Positions 15,179 to 18,330 of a stretch of DNA of 18,330 bases are shown here, one piece after another (position 1 is the first letter of the stretch; each line of letters opens with the position of its first letter). The DNA comes from DASPLX01 sp035627375. Its GTDB lineage: Bacteria > Pseudomonadota > Gammaproteobacteria > Burkholderiales > Burkholderiaceae_D. The notes under the pieces are model-generated. The model was not told where the DNA came from. It was given only the letters and a program-made list of their open reading frames with translations, and did not search any database. Made by a program: the position numbers and the translations under genes. Location of the stretch: the NCBI GenBank assembly GCA_035627375.1, contig DASPLX010000041.1, positions 1 through 18,330 of the forward strand, given 5' to 3'.

Positions 15179-15664
15179 TCAGGCCGCGCTGCCTTCGCTT
15201 CGCAATCCGCGCGCCTGTTCGAGCGCCGCGATCACGTCCGCGGGCGCGACCACGCCTTGCCGCGCCCGGATCACTCCCTTGGACGTGCCGACCGCCGCCA
15301 CCCGGTCGCCGACCATGAAGGTATGCGTCATGTAGAAGAACTTCTCATCCCAATGCGTGAGTTCGAGTGACACGTCGAAACGCTCGAACAGCTTGAGCGG
15401 CCGTTTGTAAGTCATCGTATGGTCGGCGATGATGGGCGCCCACCCTTTCTTGAGCATGAGCTTGAGCAAGCCGGAACGGATGAACAGATCGACACGGTTG
15501 AGGTCGCAGATCGTGAGATAGCGGCCGTTGTTCATGTGCAGGTTGAAGTCGAGATCGTTCGGCAGCGTGCGCAGGCGCAGATGGCTGCGCGCGGGGCCGA
15601 TCGGCAGGCGCTCCCGGAACAGGGAAATCGCGAGGACGTACAAGAGGCGCAGGATCAGGTTCAT
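15179..15664 (-). CDS. Hotdog-fold acyl-CoA thioesterase (4HBT_2 / THEM6-like)
   Basis: 161 residues. Start at the ATG at 15664, with GGAAG about 9 bases upstream. Begins with a hydrophobic stretch (LILRLLYVLAISLF), then PNDLDFNLHMNNGRYL (35-50), the hotdog signature with Asp/His/Asn of the 4-hydroxybenzoyl-CoA thioesterase-like group, then DHTMTYKRPLKLFERFDV and FFYMTHTFMVGDRVAAVG strands. Such enzymes cleave acyl-CoA thioesters; the chain preference is unknown. The N-terminal hydrophobic segment may touch the membrane. It is 28 bases downstream of a second hotdog gene on the same strand, so they likely share one transcript. Converges on the YigZ gene with a 17-base gap. Confidence 0.87.
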   Translation of the reverse strand: MNLILRLLYVLAISLFRERLPIGPARSHLRLRTLPNDLDFNLHMNNGRYLTICDLNRVDLFIRSGLLKLMLKKGWAPIIADHTMTYKRPLKLFERFDVSLELTHWDEKFFYMTHTFMVGDRVAAVGTSKGVIRARQGVVAPADVIAALEQARGLRSEGSAA

Positions 15665-15692
15665 GGGATCGTCTTCCGGTCATCGTCGCCGA

Positions 15693-16133
15693 TCACTTCA
15701 GATTCATCGTGATGCGCGCGCTGAATACGTGCTTGCCCTCTGCGTCGAAGGCTTCGACCGGCACCTCGACATCGCCGGCGGCAGCCCAATCGACCTGTTC
15801 GCCATTGGCGACGACCCGCATGTCGGTCTTGGCCTTGGCCAGATATTGCACGCTCATGCCGACCGGAATCCATTGGCGGCCGTCGGCGATCGATACCGTC
15901 GTCATCGTGCCGGCGGCGAGTTCGGCCGCATTGCACAAGGCGATGGCGTGAACGGTGCCGAGGTGATTGTGCACGGCGCGGCGGTTGGCGAAACGCACTT
16001 CGGCATAACCGGGACGCAATTCTTCGAATTGCGGCTCGATGGTGGCGAAGTAAGGCGCGAATTCGGTCACGGCCTTGCTGAAGGCTTCCTTGCCCATCTG
16101 CTTATACATGCCGAGGGTCATGCTCTGGTTCAT
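15693..16133 (-). CDS. Hotdog-fold protein (DUF4442 / PaaI-like thioesterase)
   Basis: 146 residues. Start at the ATG at 16133 (MNQSMTLGMYKQMG), with CGGAGA 6 bases upstream; the longer open frame to 16271 has no start signal. The motif NRRAVHNHLGTVHAIALCNAAELAAG (about 55-80) holds the hotdog helix and the Asn-His-x-x-x-x-His pattern of PaaI/DUF4442 proteins, with strands RPGYAEVRF before it and QWIPVGMSVQYLAKAKTD after it. Probably an acyl-CoA thioesterase or acyl-binding protein. It is the first gene of a two-gene operon with the 4HBT_2 gene and faces a TetR regulator; the sigma70-like promoter at 16287-16315 points toward it. Confidence 0.85.
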   Translation of the reverse strand: MNQSMTLGMYKQMGKEAFSKAVTEFAPYFATIEPQFEELRPGYAEVRFANRRAVHNHLGTVHAIALCNAAELAAGTMTTVSIADGRQWIPVGMSVQYLAKAKTDMRVVANGEQVDWAAAGDVEVPVEAFDAEGKHVFSARITMNLK

Positions 16134-16281
16134 GAGAATCTCCGTTGTTGAGCGTGCGCAACCCGCACGAGTTTCTTTGCCGCCGCCGCATTCTGCGCTA
16201 AGGTGCGCAGTTCCAAGCGCAATTTGCAGGCGCGATGGCGCAAGGCGACGCAATAAGGCGGTCCGCCCCATGCAAACCGCG

Positions 16282-16311
16282 CTAGAATATTATTCTAGAA
16301 TAAAATTCTAG
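16282..16311. promoter_or_regulatory. Two fused 17-bp palindromes (TetR operator candidate)
   Basis: CTAGAAT-ATT-ATTCTAG (16282-16298) and CTAGAAT-AAA-ATTCTAG (16295-16311) share the middle CTAG and are both perfect in their 7-base arms. The step is 13 bases. The block begins 149 bases upstream of the hotdog start and ends 10 bases before the TetR ATG. TetR-type repressors bind just such palindromes next to their own gene, often as two dimers. Confidence 0.8.
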
Positions 16312-16315
16312 TCAA
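16287..16315 (-). promoter_or_regulatory. Sigma70-type promoter for the hotdog thioesterase operon
   Basis: On the minus strand TTGACT (16310-16315) and TAATAT (16287-16292) are separated by exactly 17 bases, close to the consensus at both boxes. Both boxes lie wholly or mostly inside the double palindrome, so repressor binding would exclude RNA polymerase. A rightward -10-like TAAAAT (16301-16306) could start the TetR mRNA almost at its ATG. Confidence 0.7.
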
Positions 16316-16321
16316 ACGGCT

Positions 16322-16909
16322 ATGACGGAAACGAAGAAAAAAGGCAGAAAGCAGGAAATCCTCGACGCGGCGCTCCATTGCTTCACGGAGAACGGCATCG
16401 AGGCGACCACGATCGAGATGATCCGGGAACGTTCCGGCGCGAGCGTCGGCAGCATGTATCATCATTTCGGCAGCAAGGAGAGCATTGCCGTCGCGCTGTA
16501 TGCCGATGCCTTGGACGAATACGGGGAATACCAGATGGCGTTGCTGGCCCGGGCGCGCGACGCCGAGGAAGGCATCAAGGCGATCGTCCATGCCTATGTC
16601 GATTGGATTTCGGCCAATCCCGAGAAGGCGCGCTTCGTGCTGTACAGCCGCGGAGCGCTGGCGAAGAGCGATGCGGCCGGCGAGCTGGCGAGCCGGACCA
16701 AGAATCACGTGCCCGAAGTCGTGCACTGGTTCAAGCCCTACATCGAGAGCGGCCGATTGAAAAATCTGCCGCGCGAAATCTATCCGTCGCTGATCACCGG
16801 GCCGGCGCACGATTACGCGCGCCTGTGGCTGTCCGGGCGCGCCAAGACCGACCTCAAGGAGTATCGCGAGCTCTTCGCGGAAGCCGCCTGGAATGCGGTG
16901 AAGCCGTAG
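16322..16909 (+). CDS. TetR/AcrR family transcriptional regulator
   Basis: 195 residues. The N-terminal DNA-binding domain (about 8-55) is typical: KQEILDAALHCFTENGIEAT, then TIEMIRERSGASVGSMYHHF and GSKESIAVALY. The rest is helical with ligand-pocket character (YVDWISANPEKARFVLYSRG, ITGPAHDYARLWLSG). It starts 10 bases after the double palindrome and lacks a Shine-Dalgarno sequence, so its mRNA may be leaderless or nearly so. It is divergent from the two hotdog genes and most likely represses them and itself. An acyl-CoA or a fatty acid is a reasonable guess for the ligand, given the targets, but nothing in the sequence proves it. Confidence 0.92.
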   Translation: MTETKKKGRKQEILDAALHCFTENGIEATTIEMIRERSGASVGSMYHHFGSKESIAVALYADALDEYGEYQMALLARARDAEEGIKAIVHAYVDWISANPEKARFVLYSRGALAKSDAAGELASRTKNHVPEVVHWFKPYIESGRLKNLPREIYPSLITGPAHDYARLWLSGRAKTDLKEYRELFAEAAWNAVKP

Positions 16910-16960
16910 CTCCTTGTCCGGCGGCGGAGAATCCACTTTCAGTTCAGCCGGAAGGCCCGC

Positions 16961-17089
16961 TCATCCAGGGCTTCTCCGACCGACGAGGCCAGGCAACGCC
17001 GGTATGCGCGCGGTGCCGGTCCCGGCGGCCAGCAAGTCGCCGCCCGCATAGGCGCCGGTCCCGCCGGCGCCGAAGATGGCTATTTTCAA
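16961..17089 (-). pseudogene. Truncated 2-dehydropantoate 2-reductase (PanE/ApbA-like) N-terminal remnant
   Basis: On the minus strand, starting from a TTG at 17089, the frame reads L-KIAIFGAGGTGAYAGGDLL, the Rossmann nucleotide-binding start (G-x-G-x-x-G) of ketopantoate reductase-type proteins, then AAG and 20 more residues that no longer match, ending at TGA 16961. A functional enzyme needs about 300 residues, so this is a 42-codon fragment. It begins 12 bases after the stop of the Mpo1-like gene on the same strand, so the full gene may once have been part of that transcript and was cut by a deletion that joined it to the TetR 3' flank. The possibility that it is a chance match is small given the exact motif and position, but it rests on about 22 residues. 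Confidence 0.55.
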
Positions 17090-17101
17090 GATGCCGCCGC
17101 C

Positions 17102-17545
17102 TCAGTAGATCACGTGCAGCCGGCGATAGAGGACGCCGAGCACGAACAAAGGCCCGATCGGGAGGAAGCGCAGATCTTCGAAGAACGACGGTTTCTTGCC
17201 TTCGATCTTGTGGCCGATGAACTGGCCGATCCAGGCAAGCACGAAGATCGTCAGCGAAATCTGCCAGATGAATTGCTGCGGCAGCATCGACAGCAGCCAG
17301 AGGAACGAGCCTGACATGAGCAGCATGCCGATGGCGAACGGCACCGAGAGCGTGAAATAGTAGATCATGGAAACGACCGTCAGGCCGAGCGCGGCAAGCG
17401 GATGAAAAGCCCAGATCAGGCCGACCGCGGAAAACATGATCGCCGGTACGCAGAGGCAATGAATCGCTTCATTGATCGGATGACGGTGGTTTTCGGAATA
17501 CTGATCCAGCAAGTGGTCGATCTGCCGCGCGCTCTTCTGCCCCAT
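17102..17545 (-). CDS. Mpo1-like (DUF962, YGL010w-type) membrane protein
   Basis: 147 residues. Start at the ATG at 17545 with a near-ideal AAGGAGG upstream. Family pattern: YSENHRHPINEAIHCLCVP (16-34) at the start and IGQFIGHKIEGKKPSFFEDL (about 106-125) near the end, with His residues that in yeast Mpo1 bind iron. Four hydrophobic segments are visible (about 31-47, 50-66, 70-87, 91-108). Yeast Mpo1 is an Fe(II) dioxygenase in alpha-oxidation of 2-hydroxy fatty acids from phytosphingosine; bacterial members are little studied, so a lipid-oxidation role is inferred from the family. It follows an SDR gene by 67 bases on the same strand and is followed by the PanE-like remnant. Confidence 0.9.
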   Translation of the reverse strand: MGQKSARQIDHLLDQYSENHRHPINEAIHCLCVPAIMFSAVGLIWAFHPLAALGLTVVSMIYYFTLSVPFAIGMLLMSGSFLWLLSMLPQQFIWQISLTIFVLAWIGQFIGHKIEGKKPSFFEDLRFLPIGPLFVLGVLYRRLHVIY

Positions 17546-17612
17546 GTCATCCTCCTTGTTCCTGATTCTTGCCAGGAGTTAATCGTACTGCTTAACGCGG
17601 CCGATATCCACC

Positions 17613-18330
17613 CTACCGCCCCCCGGCCACGTCGAGAATGCTGCCGGTCGTATAGGACGCCTCGTCGGACAGCAGCCACAGGATCGCGTGCGCGATTTCT
17701 GCCGGCTCGCCGCCGCGCTGCATCGGAATCGCGCCGCGCACGCGTTCCACGCGGCCCGGTTCGCCGCCGCTGGCATGGATATCCGTATGGATCACGCCGG
17801 GACGCACGCCGTTGACGCGAACGCCCTCGGCCGCGACTTCCTTCGCCAGGCCGATCGTCATCGTATCGATCGCGCCTTTCGAGGCGGCATAATCGATGTA
17901 TTCCCCCGGCGCTCCGAGCCGCGCGGCCACAGACGACACGTTGACGATGGCGCCGCCGCCCCCGCCGTGCGCCGTGGACATGCGCTTGATCGCTTCGCGG
18001 GCGCAGATGAAACTGCCGATGACATTGGCCGCGAAGATGCGCCGCAGGCGATCCGCCGTCATCCGGTCGAGCCGCTGCTGCGTCTCCAGCGTGCCGGCAT
18101 TGTTGACCAGCGCATCGAGGCGGCCGAACGTGCCGTCGACGGTCCGGAACATGCGCTCGATCTCCGGCTCCGAAGCGACATCCGCCTGGATCGCGAGCGC
18201 GCGGCCGCCGCCGTCTTCGATGGCGGCCACGACCTCCTCCGCCGCCTGCCGGTTGGCGCGATAGTTAACGGCGACCGCATAGCCGCGCTGCGCCGCCAGC
18301 CGCGCCGTCGCCGCGCCGATACCGCGGCTG
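17613..18330 (-). CDS. Short-chain dehydrogenase/reductase (SDR), N-terminus beyond window
   Basis: The frame stays open to the right edge, beginning SRGIGAATARLAAQRGYAVA, the end of the TGxxxGIG cofactor loop, so about 10-15 residues are missing. Visible: Asp in QADVASEPEIE, NNAG motif (LDALVNNAGTLE), catalytic Ser in IVNVSSVAARLGAPG, Tyr-x-x-x-Lys in EYIDYAASKGA, the RPGVIHTDIHASGG segment, and the end LSDEASYTTGSILDVAGGR, all typical of classical SDR enzymes of about 250 residues. These oxidise or reduce alcohols and ketones with NAD(P); the VNYRANRQAAEEV stretch after beta2 suggests NADP preference (inference). Substrate unknown. Upstream of and on the same strand as the Mpo1-like gene. 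Confidence 0.93.
   Translation of the reverse strand, partial: SRGIGAATARLAAQRGYAVAVNYRANRQAAEEVVAAIEDGGGRALAIQADVASEPEIERMFRTVDGTFGRLDALVNNAGTLETQQRLDRMTADRLRRIFAANVIGSFICAREAIKRMSTAHGGGGGAIVNVSSVAARLGAPGEYIDYAASKGAIDTMTIGLAKEVAAEGVRVNGVRPGVIHTDIHASGGEPGRVERVRGAIPMQRGGEPAEIAHAILWLLSDEASYTTGSILDVAGGR

Noticed and set aside
1..18330. Search for CRISPR arrays, tRNA or rRNA genes, insertion sequences, integrases, attachment sites and toxin-antitoxin pairs
   Set aside because: No regularly spaced repeats, cloverleaf sequences, transposase motifs or paired terminal repeats were seen by eye on either strand.

Overview
The window looks like chromosomal DNA from a high-GC betaproteobacterium, probably Burkholderiales and possibly Oxalobacteraceae-like. 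This is an inference from the strong G/C bias at third codon positions, the short intergenic gaps, and the mix of families (RTX protein, GlxA-type regulator, Rec-TPR protein, patatin/beta-barrel fusion, MipA/OmpV protein). I see no rRNA, tRNA, CRISPR array, insertion sequence or prophage gene. Both window ends cut through genes.

Layout. 2-1129 is the C-terminal part of a secreted RTX calcium-binding protein. 1221-3120 is a divergent pair, a Cys-type dienelactone hydrolase family protein (-) and a GlxA/AraC regulator (+), with a long inverted repeat between them. 3220-4581 holds two rightward genes of unknown function, one a small membrane protein and one a membrane-anchored coiled-coil protein. 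4628-7706 is a leftward run: Rec-TPR response regulator, a 201-residue histidine kinase core without sensor domain, and a periplasmic solute-binding-like protein. A divergent HD-GYP-like protein whose His-Asp pair is replaced by Met-Asn lies at 7888-8862. 9043-9681 is a LysE/RhtB exporter. 9934-12192 is a type Vd (PlpD-like) patatin/POTRA/barrel protein, whose 3' end overlaps a convergent XRE-type regulator. A MipA/OmpV porin-like protein follows, then a GNAT acetyltransferase divergent from a YigZ/IMPACT protein. 15179-16909 is a two-gene hotdog thioesterase operon facing a TetR regulator. The shared gap holds two fused palindromes that lie over a good sigma70 promoter. 16961-17089 is a truncated PanE-like Rossmann remnant, followed by an Mpo1-like (DUF962) membrane protein and the C-terminal part of an SDR oxidoreductase.

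Genes likely to work together. (1) The Rec-TPR, kinase and binding-protein genes, perhaps with the divergent HD-GYP-like gene, look like one signalling module. This is the best candidate here for an uncharacterised system. (2) The TetR regulator probably represses the hotdog thioesterase operon through the double palindrome. (3) The GlxA regulator probably controls the divergent hydrolase and itself. The other genes appear to be unrelated single units. All functional claims come from reading motifs by eye; no database search was run.
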